Shown: positions 11,013 through 22,004 of the stretch, piece by piece
Position numbering within the stretch: position 1 is the first letter of the stretch
Layout of the letters: each line of letters begins with the position of its first letter
From: Odontocerum albicorne
Lineage: Eukaryota > Arthropoda > Insecta > Trichoptera > Odontoceridae
Direction: 5' to 3'
NCBI GenBank assembly: GCA_949825065.1
Contig: OX463841.1
Location: forward strand, 19,414,479-19,478,478
DNA length: 64,000 nucleotides
Made by a program: the position numbers and the translations under genes
Notes under the pieces: model-generated
What the model was told of the DNA's origin: nothing
Database searches by the model: none
Seen by the model: only the letters and a program-made list of their open reading frames with translations

Positions 11013-11184
11013 CGAGTACAAAACAAGCATCTTGCGTTTGAATTTGACTTAAAAATACAGAATTATTTTCCGAATCACCAATTAGTTGAAAAATAATTAT
11101 AAACTAATATTAACCATATTAACTTCATTCCACCAGATTACATTCGAGAACTACAGAATATACACTACATACTCGTACACCGAG

Positions 11185-11432
11185 AACGACGACCTCCGTG
11201 GGCTAATTAGTAAGACGCCTGTCTCCCAACCCGGGTGTTAAGGGTTCTATGCCCGTTGGAACCCAATTTACTTTCAAAGGCTTCAGTTTAGTTCTCTTTT
11301 TAACGTCATTGCTATGTAGCAATCTCTTCATTGGCTGGAATATTGTCACATAGGAACCAATCCGCCAAGTTGCGCTATATACAACGAAAGTGTTAAACTG
11401 TATTATATAATACCATACATTTTTTATTTTTT
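11185..11432 (+). repeat. tRNA-derived SINE, family 1, full length
   Basis: A clear head (GACCTCCGTGGGCTAATTAG), TAAGACGCCTGTCTCCC and GGAACCCAATTTAC are followed by the body and CATAGGAACCAATCCGCC, then CGCTATATACAACGAAAGTG. It lies 170 bp after another plus-strand copy. Confidence 0.87.
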
Positions 11433-11944
11433 TATTTCAACGATACTGAAATCTATCCTTGACATAAAGATAATGAAAAGTCCAGATGTCCTCAGTTTCT
11501 TCAATGCCTTTTTGTTTTTTCTATAAAAAAATGAAACCTTTGTAGTATAGTTTTGTAAAGACTATTCGTGTGGTATCGTGTGAACTTTCTTATTCTAAAC
11601 CACACTTTTTGGGGTGTACTTTGGCAACAAATTATTATCTTTAAAATATATAGAGTTTTACTGTGTACATATCGAGTTGATAAATCATATCCTTAATTAT
11701 TCTAGTGTATTTACTTTATATTCAAATAATTCTCATCCCTTTAAGCTGTACAATTTGAAGTTTCCTCAATTGAGTTTCATTGCTCAGATAAATGAGTGGA
11801 GTGAGACATGGGTACGGGTATAAGGAGATTAGAAGCCTTCAAGGCACTTGCATTGATTTTAAAGGCTTCTCAGTTAGAAAAAAATATATAACCAGAAAAT
11901 AAGTTCTAAATATATTCTATTAATGCAACATCAGATATCTGATA

Positions 11945-12112
11945 TGGCTTATGGTAAGCTTGCTTGCGGGCTTAATTCCATTTGGGGTTTCACTGAAGAC
12001 ATCGTTAACGACTTTCTCATCATATTACTGTTTGGTTGGAAAAGATAGTCACATGGCAATATGTTAGCTAGGTTTTACTCTTTGCAATGAAAGTGTAATA
12101 CAATACAGTTCA
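11945..12112 (+). repeat. SINE family 1, degraded
   Basis: The head is barely recognisable. The body (TACTGTTTGGTTGGAAAAG), ACATGGCAATATG and TTTGCAATGAAAGTGTAATA identify it. Older than the neighbouring copies. Confidence 0.7.
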
Positions 12113-12309
12113 GAAGAACCATGTGAGCAGAACATTGACATTGTGTATGTGAAAGAATTTAAAAAAAAGGCAAACAAAATTGCCATAAGAAATATAAAAA
12201 TATATTAAATCACCCCGAATATACCAGTACTATATAACGTTTCAAATAAACTTCATAAATATGGGAGAGATTGTTTATCCAATCCTTAGTATAATAGTTA
12301 AGATGAATC

Positions 12310-12520
12310 AGATTCTTGACAATTCATCCTACCATCCAGTCCCAGAGTTTACAAAGCCAAGATATTTATCTTCTTTCGACACCTCTTCGACCCTCGACCT
12401 TCCCGTTAATGATAAGATGTAGGCGATCATACTTCTCAGAACCCAACACGTTCTCTAAATATAATACCTTGCGAATCTTAATATTTGTGAGCGACTGTCT
12501 CTCGTCTTAATATATTCTGA
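12310..12520 (-). pseudogene. LINE reverse-transcriptase C-terminal relic
   Basis: This segment aligns by eye, block by block, with 13060-13225: CATCCAGTCCCAGAG, GCCAAGATATTTATCTTC, CCCTCGACCTTCCC, CACGTTCTCTAAATATAATA and TTAATATTTGTGAGCGACTG. The better-preserved neighbour encodes the C-terminal tail of a LINE ORF2. Two nearby pieces of one family imply separate insertions or a local duplication. Confidence 0.7.
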
Positions 12521-12972
12521 GAATATGTAACCGGAGCGGTTTCCCGTTTCCTTCTCCGGTTCAGTTCCGTCTTGAGGCATAGATACGTTAGGCAGTGCCC
12601 CAGGCCCCAAGATTCGAGAGGTCTCATAGTGGCATAATGATCATAAGGCTTGAAATTGAAAGGCCTGAGATTGAAAGGCCTGAGATTTAAATCCAGAGTT
12701 TTAAATACAGAGCCCTTAATTGTGTATGCATGAAATATAACATAGCTTTACATTTAAAGTCAGTAGAAGAAAATTTTATATATCGTTAACTACCGCTTTT
12801 ATGATTCTAAAGAGACGCACGATAATGGACTTTTGAAATATATTTCTTTTCAGTGCTGATAGTGTTATTCTGACGGTTATATTATTATAAAGGTTGTGTT
12901 GATTGATCGTCACTGTGTAACATGTTTTTTTATGTAATATTGATTTTATCTTCTTCTTCTTGTCGTGCCCCA

Positions 12973-13830
12973 TCAGGTCCCCCCGATGTTGGCAATCACT
13001 CTGGCAAAGGCTTCTATATCTTGCGCAACCCGGAACAGGTCCTCCACATGCCTCATTCCCATCCAGTCTCTTATATTGCGCAGCCAAGATGTTTGCCTTC
13101 TACCAGGACCACGCTGCCCCTCGATCTTGCCCATCAGTATCAACTGGAGGATTTCGTACTTGTCTCCACGTAAAATGTGACCCAAATAGAATATTTTGCG
13201 GACCTTAATATCTGTCAGCAGCTGTCTACGGCAATTAGTTCTCCTCAAGACCTCCGAATTGGTGATCATATCAGTCCACGGTATACGAAGCATTCACCTG
13301 TGCAACCACATCTCCAACGCTTCCAGCCGATTCATAGTATGAACCTTCAGTGTCCATGTTTCCGAGCCATACAACAGAACATACCAAACATAGCACTTCA
13401 ACATTATCTGCCTTAGTTTCAGATTCAATTTATCATTGCAGAATATTGATCTCATTTTGTTGAATGAACTACGGGCTGCTTCAATCCTGCACTTCACCTC
13501 CATATCTGGGTAGACAGATGTAGTAATCATACTGCCCAGGTACTTGAATTGCTCCACCCTCTCCAACAGTTCACTTCTAAGCCGCAATGTCATAGCGGAG
13601 TAATCTGCCCTGCCAAATGCCATCCATTTTGTATTTTTGATATTCATATTAAGGCCTAATTCTTCTCCTGCATCGTTAATGTTAACAAGAAGTTCTTGAA
13701 GATCTGCGATGTAATCAGCCAAGATGACAGTATCATCGGCATATATTATATTGTTGACAAACTCGCCATTGACCTTCACTCCCCTTGATGAGTTTTCCAA
13801 AGCCTTTTTAAAGACATAATTTATAACAAC
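12973..13830 (-). pseudogene. LINE ORF2 fragment: RT palm to C-terminus
   Basis: One minus-strand frame, interrupted only by a TGA at 13294-13296, encodes the C-terminal third of a non-LTR retrotransposon polymerase. It starts within KALENSSRGVKVNGEF and shows the catalytic box NNIIYADDTVILAD. It then has GLNMNIKNTKWMAFG, YLGSMITTS, the thumb-region LLYGSETWTL and, after the stop, MLRIPWTDMIT, GRRQTSWLRNI and GMRHVEDLFRVA. The endonuclease and front half of the RT are absent, as expected for a 5'-truncated insertion. The two aspartates of YADD are intact. The clade cannot be assigned safely by eye. It is clearly not the Jockey family at 34-37 kb. Confidence 0.9.
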
Positions 13831-14199
13831 TCTTTTTATTCTTCATCACATGCCTAATGCTGAGCGCGTGGTCCTCTTCTAAAATCCCTCCCGGTCCTGG
13901 GCCATGATGAATGGAGCTTTAACACTTTTGTTACAGTTCTGAAGGAACTATTTGTATAATTTTATCGTCCGTTAATATTTTTATTCCCGTTGGTGTTTAA
14001 ACCGATAGAACCCTCTGTGAATTGTTTTGCCTAGTGCCTACCGTCTTCGTTACAGGGCCTCATATTTGAGGGTCCCTTCGCCATTCTAAAGTTATTGAGC
14101 TATTGCTCCGCGTTGACTGTGTGATCTTCTTTGAGAGAACAATCCAATCCCAGATGCGCATTACATTCCGCAGACGTCACAGACATGTGTATCCTGCTG

Positions 14200-14500
14200 G
14201 GTCGCCTAGTCACGCAAACGCATGTCCGCAGCACGCTGATTGTTTTTCATCAGTCTAGCTGTCGAGGCACCATCAGCCTGATAACAGATAGCTCTCTATC
14301 TCCCATTATTTTGAGCCATCACAATCAGTGGGGCAGTGACTCCCGCAGCTTGTCCTTGTAGCCTTATAAAGTTGGAGCGTTTCAAGATCGAGAAAATTGT
14401 GACATGGTCACTCCAGGGTATCCGAAGCATATAACGAAGATAATGCTGGTGGAATATGTCCAAGCTCGAATGTGTCTCCTTTAAGGAATCCAAGCCTTAG
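14200..14500 (-). pseudogene. LINE ORF2 C-terminal fragment
   Basis: The minus-strand peptide HQHYLRYMLRIPWSDHVTIF followed by SILKRSN matches in layout the segment MLRIPWTDMIT...VLRRTN of the RT relic just upstream. It therefore comes from the region immediately after the RT thumb of a related but distinct LINE. It is out of order with respect to the 13-kb fragment and must be a separate insertion. Confidence 0.72.
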
Positions 14501-15060
14501 ATCCATAAAAGAATGTGGGAACGACAACAGCTTTATGGACATATGTTTTAAAAGACTGAGATGTTCCAGCTGTAGAATACTCTGTCATTTAGTTTTGAAA
14601 CCGATGCTGAGACACTATAGAGCCTAAATGTGGTTAAGACGGCCCTGCTCCGATTATCTACATATACACTCATCATAAAATAGTTTAGGTAAATTAGTAT
14701 AGGATATTAATTTGTTATCCTATGTTCCTTCAAATATCTGTTTACTGAAACGTAATTGTAAATAGCGGGTAATAAGAACGAGATTTACATAGTTGTTCCC
14801 AGTAATAATAATTGAACCGAAGCACTAAGGGATTATCGCTCAAGTATTGAAATATTTCCCGCAAGTAACACATTTATAACATACACATTGTGTTTCCATT
14901 GTTTAGTTCGAAAATGATTATGAACAGATGTTTTACGAGTACATTATACAAGATTGGAAGTGGTTGTCGATTGATAAAAAATTAAATAGGAAATTTATAG
15001 AATTATAAATTTCCTATGTCATTTTCAGTAAGTTCGCCTCTTTTCTATTGGTTTTACAGA
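14500..15060. other. No gene; contains a perfect 14-bp hairpin
   Basis: There is no coding feature. An inverted repeat with 14-bp perfect arms (14986-14999 and 15004-15017, ATAGGAAATTTATA) and a 4-nt loop lies here, along with an octamer TACGAGTA at 14934-14941. Confidence 0.5.
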
Positions 15061-15064
15061 GATC

Positions 15065-15285
15065 AAGAGTTACGCACTTTGTTGTATAGTATTACTCGTA
15101 TAACGTTTACTCTAGCGGATTTATGGCCACGTGCCAATCTCTTCCAACCAGATAAATGTTAAAGAGGACCGATGTGAGAACCAGACTCATACCCATTTAA
15201 AAAATGGATACCAACGGAAATCGAACCCACAACCTCCGGATCGGAAGACAGGTGTATTGTAAACTAGGCCACAGAGTTCACCTTG
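15065..15285 (-). repeat. tRNA-derived SINE, family 1, full length
   Basis: Read inverted, it has the tail (TTGTTGTATAGTA), the GGCCACGTGCCAATCTCTTC block, ATGTTAAAGAGGACC, a B-box complement (GGAAATCGAACCCACAACC) and the head complement (AACTAGGCCACAGAG). The 3' region carries TACTCGTA (15093-15100), where other copies have an uninterrupted GTATACAGTAC-like stretch. Confidence 0.87.
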
Positions 15286-15429
15286 ATAATTCTAGAATTT
15301 CTCATATTTTTCATTTGAAGTTCAATAGTGTCCGGTGTGCTTATTACGAGTATATTGTATATGTTAACACTTCCCTTGTAAATTATACAATCTAGGGGCT
15401 TATTGCTCTACATCAATTTCTTCCAATCA

Positions 15430-15580
15430 CCTAGAAACACCACCTCCATGAGTTGGTTGATTTGTCCCTGTCTTTTAACTCGTGGGTTGCGGGTTCGATT
15501 TCCGTTAATACATAGATTTTAGTAAAAGTGTTTCAGTCTGGTTGTTATGACCTTTTGCAACGAAAACACTTTTAGAATTT
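15430..15580 (+). repeat. SINE family 1, truncated or deleted
   Basis: The head CACCTCCATGAGTTGGTTG and B-box GCGGGTTCGATTTCCG are clear. The body is cut short and joins GACCTTTTGCAACGAAAACAC, so the central part is deleted. Confidence 0.75.
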
Positions 15581-15589
15581 CAACTGTGT

Positions 15590-16085
15590 AATTTTATTTG
15601 TATATTCGTTGAGTTACATTATGGTATAATATTAACAGTATTATAGAAGTAATAATAACGATGATGTTAACATCGTAGTGGCTTTAAGAATAATGAATGC
15701 TGCCTCTGATATGACGTCCTATTTAAAGCAAAGATAACGTACGCACAACCCGTAGATAGATTAAGAAGGAATTTGTCGGGTATGTTATCGTTGCCCTTAA
15801 GGTCAAATCGATATCAGGCGATTTATCTGGAATGTCTCGTTCGCTGTTTACTTGCATTTAGTGATACCAAATCTTTATTGAATTTGGACAGTAAACCGCT
15901 CTTGATAATTCCAAGATAATAAATTTAAACATAATACATTGAGTTAAGTTTAAGATACAAGTGATAACACTAATATTTATTGGATGTAGATAACATTGAT
16001 AAGCTTAACATTGGTTTGCATGATTACTTATAATATTTATTGGATGTGGATAACAGAGAATATGATAAGATAACATTGGTAGGGA
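15590..16085. other. Unassigned; short duplicated segment
   Basis: ATATTTATTGGATGTAGATAAC and a near copy occur at about 15973 and 16033. Nothing else is supported. Confidence 0.4.
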
Positions 16086-16089
16086 TACA

Positions 16090-16208
16090 TTACATGGTTT
16101 TCACTCAAAACTTATTTAACACCTTTCTAGTTGGTTGAAAGATATTGCCAAATGACAATAAGCCCACCAAAGTTGTACCGTATACAGCGAAAATGTAATA
16201 GAATACAA
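16090..16208 (+). repeat. SINE family 1, 3' part
   Basis: It begins within the body (GGTTTTCACTCAAAACTT), then CTAGTTGGTTGAAAGATATT, GACAATAAGCCCACC and CGTATACAGCGAAAATG. The head is missing. Confidence 0.8.
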
Positions 16209-16252
16209 ATATGTTAAAATGTCTGATGTGGAAAAATAGACTAGGATTCTTT

Positions 16253-16340
16253 TTCATTTATGAGTTACATCAGGAATCGAACCTTAAGCCCTCGAATTGG
16301 AAGTCATGCATTCTATCAAATAGACCACGGAGGTCATCAC
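16253..16340 (-). repeat. SINE family 1, head fragment
   Basis: The complement of the tRNA-like head reads CAGGAATCGAACCTTAAGCC through AATAGACCACGGAGGTC. The body is missing. It lies tail-to-tail with the plus-strand 3' part at 16090-16208. Confidence 0.78.
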
Positions 16341-16368
16341 TTATTTCATATTAAGAAAAATGTAGAAT

Positions 16369-16639
16369 TTGTAATTTGTTTTTATCAAACACTATTTATT
16401 CCACTTTTTTGTGACGGTATAACCCTACCGGTTTCAAGGCTTTCACCTCATCTTCAGGGGAGCGCAAACAAGACTAAAGATGAGGTGAAAGCGCAAACAA
16501 GACTGAAGATGAGGTGAAAGCCTTGAAACCGGTAGGGTTATACCGTCACAAAAAAGTGGAATAAACAGTGTTTGATAAAAATAAATTACAATGTCTTTAA
16601 ACCTCCACAACGTTAATGCCTTAACTATAAACAACATAC
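16369..16639. mobile_element. Palindromic retroposon, copy 1
   Basis: The element is bounded by a 12-bp direct duplication, AAAATGTAGAAT, at 16357-16368 and 16640-16651. Inside, two inverted arms of about 75-100 bp contain CAAACACTATTTATTCCAC, GACGGTATAACCCTACCGG and TTTCACCTCATCTTCAGG. A unique tail ends TTAATGCCTTAACTATAAAC. A second copy lies at 46590-46842. One arm contains CTGAAGA and, downstream, GAAA, then a CGGTA/TACCG hairpin and GTC, reminiscent of a decayed hammerhead ribozyme. Target duplications of unequal length suggest insertion by target-primed reverse transcription, and a Penelope-like non-autonomous derivative is one possibility. No coding capacity. Confidence 0.82.
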
Positions 16640-16849
16640 AAAATGTAGAATATGTGCTATTTACATAAATTAACATACTGACATTGTGTAGAGTTATACA
16701 ATAAATTTGTTTAAGGTACTTGAAACAATTATAACCAATTGATAAAAATTGCTCACAATTTAGTAATCAGCATACCTTGAAAAAAATATGTAATAAAAGT
16801 TAAATATAAATCAGATCTTTTATGAGGTATTGAGTTCATGGAGCGAAAA

Positions 16850-17135
16850 AAGACAGTCAAGCAGCATACTCGAGGTAGATAATTTTTTAAAGCCATCAAC
16901 ATCGACAATTGAAATAGTTACAACGTAAAAGAACCAATAATAAATAATAACGGAAGATTCACCTAGTGAGAGTGATTTGAACAAATACCATAAAGATGCA
17001 GAAAATTGTTATTTTTTCTTCGTATAACTAACATACTCGTAAATCACGTAACGCTCTTCAAAAAGTGTGTTTAATACTCGTAAGTTAGTTATTCACAGTA
17101 ACCACTTATAAAGATTTATAAAAAAATTGACTCAA
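16850..17135 (-). mobile_element. Internal fragment of a pogo-type element
   Basis: Complemented, this segment contains ATAAGTGGTTACTG, ACACACTTTTTGAAGAGC, TATACGAAG and CAAATCACTCTCACTAGGTG. These match in order parts of 55893-56799 and of 40955-41145. Two octamers (17034-17041 and 17075-17082) are present here and lacking at the matching points of the other copies. Confidence 0.6.
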
Positions 17136-17261
17136 CCTTTTTTTAATTAAGTATAAAATATCACATTACAATCAATGGCTATATTTACACTGTTTTTATT
17201 TACAGTATGTCTGACAAGAATGTGTACGGCGAAACCCGAAAAACTATTTGGGATAAGGCAT

Positions 17262-18400
17262 TAAAAAAATACACACATACTACATTATATAAACCGTGAT
17301 GCTTTATTCTTAATAATTCATCCAGTCGCCTCCACTAGTAATAATTGCCCGGCATCTCCGAGGCATATTTTCTACTAATTTTATAGCCTATTCTAGGGGC
17401 AAAGACTTCCATATAAGTCGAATCTGTCGAAATAACTGCTTGACGTTCCAGATCTTTTTCCCTTGAAGCTTGAACTTCATGAGTGCCCTAACATTTTCTA
17501 TGGGATTTGTATCTGGTAACTGCGACGGCCAATCCATTACGTCAATGTCATTTTCCTATTTCCATACAGTACAAAGACGACTCCAATGTATTGGGTCATT
17601 GTCCTCTTGCAGTAGTCATTTTTTTTTCTTCTTATAAACCACCTTTGGGCAGATGGTAATAAAGCCCTCTGATATATTTTAACTCAAGGTGAACTCTGTG
17701 GACTTTTACCGGGTGTTAAACGGCCCGCTGGACGAGTCTATTGGTACGGGTGTACTAGGTATGATTCATGGAAGAATATGCCCAAAAAGAAGCTTCGTCC
17801 GAAAAAATTACGTTGTCCCAATCGCGGTCCGAATTTTCTTTCGCCCAAGTGAGTATTTTTTCGACTTGTTTTTCGGACAGTAGTGGTTTCTTCACCGTGC
17901 TTCAAAATTTCCCTCCATGACCTAGTAAACGTGTTTTAATAGTGTCACATGACACAATTAGATCCTTTTCAAGCAAAACCACCTGTCCGCTACGCAATAA
18001 TAGACGAGGATTCTTCTCAAACACCCATAATATCACTCTGTCTTCCTTTTTCGTCGTTCTCTGTGCAGTGCCACGATCTGGTAGGTCATCGACGTTTTTT
18101 ACGTCGGAATAGCATTTTACCGACTTACTAACAAATTTCTTCAACTTTCTCATGTATTTAGCAGCGGATCTCTACGACATTTTCGGTCCTTTCGGGTGTG
18201 TATACAGAAATACGGCTTCGTAACGTGATGCGTACGCGGCACTTATGGTGAAATATGTTCTTGTGTAACCAAGGTTGATCGACAACTGAGTTTTTCTATA
18301 CGAAGCATTTTGGAGAAAGGGTTCTGCTACCTGCTCGCGTTCGAATCTACCCTCTAACGGGTTTCAGGAAAAAATTAAGCCGTACACGCTATTGTCAAAC
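17262..18400 (-). pseudogene. Tc1-like transposase pseudogene
   Basis: On the minus strand, an N-terminal paired-type helix-turn-helix is represented by VKNVDDLPDRGTAQRTTKKE and DRVILWVFEKNPRL, then VSCDTIKTRLL. The catalytic core shows LLSEKQVEKILTWAKEN, DRDWDNVIFSDEASFWAYSS (first acidic residue), RLVQRAV, a degraded second motif LLQEDNDPIHWSRL, and DWPSQLPDTNPIENV with the DD34E-type glutamate. The C-terminus reads LMKFKLQGKKIWNVKQL, IRLIWKSLPLE and MPRRCRAIITSGGDW. Stop codons and frameshifts, and a deletion before the second motif, make it inactive. The termini are poorly defined. Confidence 0.88.
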
Positions 18401-18417
18401 ATACTATGTGTTTTTTA

Positions 18418-18453
18418 TTGGAACCAATTACCCGTGTAAATGGAGGGATTGCA
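18418..18453. mobile_element. Pogo-type terminal fragment
   Basis: TTACCCGTGTAAATGGAGGG followed by ATTGCAG and TA matches the terminal inverted repeat of the element at 55893-56799 (CAGCAAnCnnCCnTTTACnCG, complemented). Only the terminus is visible, abutting the Tc1 relic. Confidence 0.6.
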
Positions 18454-18459
18454 GTATTT

Positions 18460-19065
18460 TGTTGTAATCAAATTACATACACCATTTCTCATCACATCAT
18501 TTTCCCTTTGGAGGGGACAGATCGTCAGTTCTCTACACGTATCCTACGCCTCTTCCACACCCATACACTTTCTCATACAACTAAATTCTCTGTCTTTCTA
18601 TGTTTCCTTCTTTTGAAATATTATTAACTTGATCTAACATGCTTTCTGATTCTCTACCATGCTTTCTACTTACAGTTGCACTATATATATTTGTTTTATA
18701 TTTCTTCATTTATTATTTTTCTATGCCCAAACTATCTCAGAGAGCTCCTCTTCATATTTTGCAACGCATTAGCTTCAAGTTCACATTCATCCCTACTCCC
18801 TTCATTGCGAATTCTGTCATATATTGTCACCCCATGTATTCTTCTCAGTGAACGAATTTCTACATTCATTTGGCTCCTTTAATTATTTTTCCACTCCCAT
18901 ACATCAAAATTGCTTATAAAATACTTTTATGGACTATCACCTTAGTCGATTTTGATACTGTTCAGTTTTTGTAAATATGTTTATGTGCCCCATTGACTTT
19001 GTTTTCTATCGCTACACACCGTTCGATATCCTTCTTAACTCTTCAATAGTCTGAGAAAATTGTAT
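18460..19065 (-). pseudogene. LINE ORF2 C-terminal relic
   Basis: Complemented and translated across several frame breaks, it shows VKKDIERCVAIENKVNGA, SLRRILGVTIYDRIRN-like residues, SRDECELEANAL and a weak LRWxGH-like region. This is the post-thumb C-terminal domain of a LINE family whose other tails lie at 20.6, 22.0, 32.1, 60.3 and 62 kb on the same strand and at 40.5, 42.7, 57.3 and 63.6 kb on the plus strand. Confidence 0.72.
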
Positions 19066-20355
19066 CTAAATAGCAGAATTCCTCAACTTCCTACTAATCT
19101 TTCATTGTTCACTAATGTATCGCGTTTGCTTTTCCTTTCACGCTTTTCTAGCGCCATGAAATCAAATTAGAAATAAAAAATAATAATCAAAATCACTCTG
19201 ACACAACTTGATATTGGGTATGTTACAGAAAATCCCAGACTGCATCTTTATTCTGAAGTATTTACGTACTAATAAATATATTCTAAACATTTAATAACAA
19301 TGTAATTGGATCCATAAATCTCTTCAAAATATCCATCAATGTCAACTCCTAACTCTAGACCAAAATTGATCGTTTCACGTGATTTTCATCGCAAAAACTC
19401 TTATTGGTTTAGTGAGACAGCTTGATTGAAGTTTTAATTTTAGTTATCAAAGACCCTTTTAATTAATATTCCGGAGGAGAACAAATCGAATTATTGGTAA
19501 GCTCTCGCTCAAAGCCACTGGAGTGTAATTATAAAAAGAGTTTACTTTATGATTTATTAGAATTTCACCTGGTCTTTTTTTATTAATAACTTTTCATGTG
19601 ATTTATTCATTTCTTCGAAAAACGTATTTTTTTAAATTATTCATGAAATAAATATGTTACAGTAATGGTATCGTCCGTTGAGAAGTGGTAAGTGTTTTTT
19701 AAAGTACCAATTATCATTTCGTGGACATGATTTTAAGCAAGTGATCAAATTAAAGAGAACACTAATTAAAACATATAAAATAATATGTTCCTGGCTGGAT
19801 TTTGGTGTTGGGTCCATTTTCTACAAACTCGTGGAATCGGCATTGACTGTTTACCACATTTCCACGTAGTTAGTTCCCGTGACAGCCTGTAGACGTGCGA
19901 ACGAAAATGCATTATCTCTTACCCTCAACTAACAACGGCCATATCCTATAACTTCCCGCCCCCACCAGAAGTTGGGGCTCGTAATGAAATGTTAAGTACG
20001 ACTGAGGTGTGGAGAATTGTGCCAGGAAATAGAGAAAGCCTAGTTCCCAACCCCTAATGGCTTATACGGCGGTCTACCGATATTCGGTAGACGGGATAAT
20101 AAAATATTTACTGCTTCAGTCTGGTTCGACATACAATTTCACTCCAAATCGAATTTACGTGTAATGAAAAGGAGGACAAATGGATTGTGGAATAAAGGAT
20201 TTGGTGCGGAAATAGTTTGGGGTTAATGTTTGTTTATAACTAAAAACATGTTTGATTTTAAAATTCAAAATTTTAAATATCAGTAATGCACCTTAATGTA
20301 AAAATAAATGTTTTCTTAATGAGGTATAGTTTCATTTCCTACTTTTTTAAGGTTT
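19066..20355. other. 1.3 kb with no supported feature
   Basis: There is a moderately GC-richer patch at 19870-20110 and a 63-codon frame at 19678-19869. I recognise neither as a gene or a repeat. Confidence 0.4.
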
Positions 20356-20359
20356 GGAA

Positions 20360-20575
20360 AATTATATGAAATTTTTTATCATAGATATATGAGAAATGAA
20401 GGGGAAAAGCGGAAAAGAACTTTTTTTTATTTTTCCTTTTCAATATATTCACCATTAACTCGAATACACTTTTCAGATCATTCAATAAGTTTATTCATTC
20501 CCACGAAAAAAATTTGCTTTCACCCTCAAAATAAGCCGAAATTGCACTTATAACTTCTTTATCGTCTTAACTTTT
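20360..20575 (-). pseudogene. mariner-type transposase C-terminus, relic
   Basis: On the minus strand the peptide reads KEVISAISAYFEGESKFFSW, INLLNDLKSVFELMVN and ILKRKNK. It resembles the VIAxTEAYFxxKDKxFYxxGI C-terminal stretch of mariner transposases. No catalytic motifs remain and the ends are not identifiable. Confidence 0.55.
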
Positions 20576-20865
20576 GGGATAGGTAGAGAAGACAGAACTC
20601 AACTTCTTTCTATCCATGCACACGGTTCTTGTCTCATCATATCAATACATATTGTCCTTTTCTCATATTTTTTCCTTTTCCTGAGTCAAAATTTTTCAAC
20701 TTTTCCCATCTTATCATTCCTCGGTCTCCCTCTTCCTCACTTTCCATTCATTTCAGACATATATATTTTTTCGCATGTCTTCGCAACTCATTCTCTTAAT
20801 GTGACCAAACTATCTCAATATACCTTTCTTAACTCTACTTATAACATCCATTTGATCATAGAATT
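20576..20865 (-). pseudogene. LINE C-terminal relic, strongly decayed
   Basis: The order of GGGATAGGTAGAGAAGACAG, a TTCTATCCATGCACACG run, and CGCAACTCATTCTCTTAATG before GACCAAACTATCTCAATATA parallels the LINE tails at 32.1, 60.3 and 62.0 kb. Too decayed for a confident protein reading. Confidence 0.45.
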
Positions 20866-21353
20866 AATAATAAATATTTTAATGTGTGAATTTTCTTAGG
20901 TTTTAATATTTTCAATGTATCTTACCATAAAAATAAAACTCTTCAGTAGAATTAAGTAACTTAATATCCAATAGTCATTAACATATTACTACTTTGTTTT
21001 GTTATTTCTTGGTTAGCTTATTTATTATCATACTCGTACAATTATTTGCTTCATGAGATAATATTTTGGAACAAACCATATTCTAATAAGGTTTAGAACT
21101 GAGATCATATCATGTGTTCATTAAAAACTTGTATGAAAAGTAAAGGAAAATTTATATTTTTCTTTGTCTGTTAAATATAACATAATTTAAAAAATAAACA
21201 GTAACTTTTCATATAAATCAAGTTTTTAAACTAACATAAATATTAAATTTTATTGAAATATTTCTTAGTATTAAGATTTTGCGAAATTCTAAAAAAGCTC
21301 TTAACAAAAAACATGTTTTGCTGTATGTGAATATCCATTGAAAATAATGTTAA

Positions 21354-21588
21354 CACATTGACCGCCTTGTCAGTCACGGGTGACTGACACTGGAATACTC
21401 CAATGGGGCGGGGCTATGTCTGTCACCAGTGGCTGACACTGAGTACCTACTTTAACTTGTCATTCAGTGCTGTCAGTCACGAGTTCTGTGTTTAACGTTA
21501 CTGGGATTGCTTGACGCGGCCCTTCCGCATGTTACCGCAACTTGGCCTCAGAGTTATTTTATGACAAAAATTGTTGGCAGAGAACGTG
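21354..21588. mobile_element. Short TTAA-flanked MITE (piggyBac-like)
   Basis: TTAA is present at 21350-21353 and 21589-21592. The left end is CACATTGACCGCC and the right end complemented is CACGTTCTCTGCC, which resembles the CCCTTTGACTGCC ends common in piggyBac-type MITEs. The interior is GC-rich and has nested palindromes (GTCAGTCACGGGTGACTGAC). It has no coding frame. Confidence 0.8.
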
Positions 21589-21921
21589 TTAAGAAAAATA
21601 TTTTTAAACTCTTTTAATATTTGATAACCCCGTTTTCATAGTGATTTGAATACATAATGAGAATTTAATATTCTAATAATCGGTTATCTTTTCTAGGTCA
21701 CTGTACTGAATCGAGGCATTTTTGTATGTTGAACTTATTCAATATATCTGGTTTAAATATAATTAGTAAATATTTGTCTCTGTCTCCCGGGACACGGCCT
21801 GGTTTCATTAAAAACTGTGAATGATAAGGAAAACATTTCCCAATTTTTGAAACCGTATTTATTAAGTTTTTCAAATATTTCTGTGCCTTAGAACATTCGA
21901 ATATTTTTTCCCTTTTCAGAT

Positions 21922-22000
21922 TAACGACCTCCGTGGCCTAGGTGTAGGACTCCTGTCTTCCAATTTGGGATTGTGGGTTCGACTACTGTTGAAAACCATT
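21922..22000 (+). repeat. SINE family 1, head only
   Basis: ACGACCTCCGTGGCCTAG and GTGGGTTCGACTACTGTTG are preserved. It is cut off and continues directly into a minus-strand LINE tail. Confidence 0.8.
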
Positions 22001-22004
22001 ATGA

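Noticed and set aside
16369..16639. Functional hammerhead ribozyme
   Set aside because: Only CUGANGA, GAAA and a possible stem III are present. Stem I is lacking, so function is not supported.
17689..18131. Plus-strand frames at 17.7-18.1 kb
   Set aside because: Antisense to the Tc1-like transposase pseudogene, which explains them.
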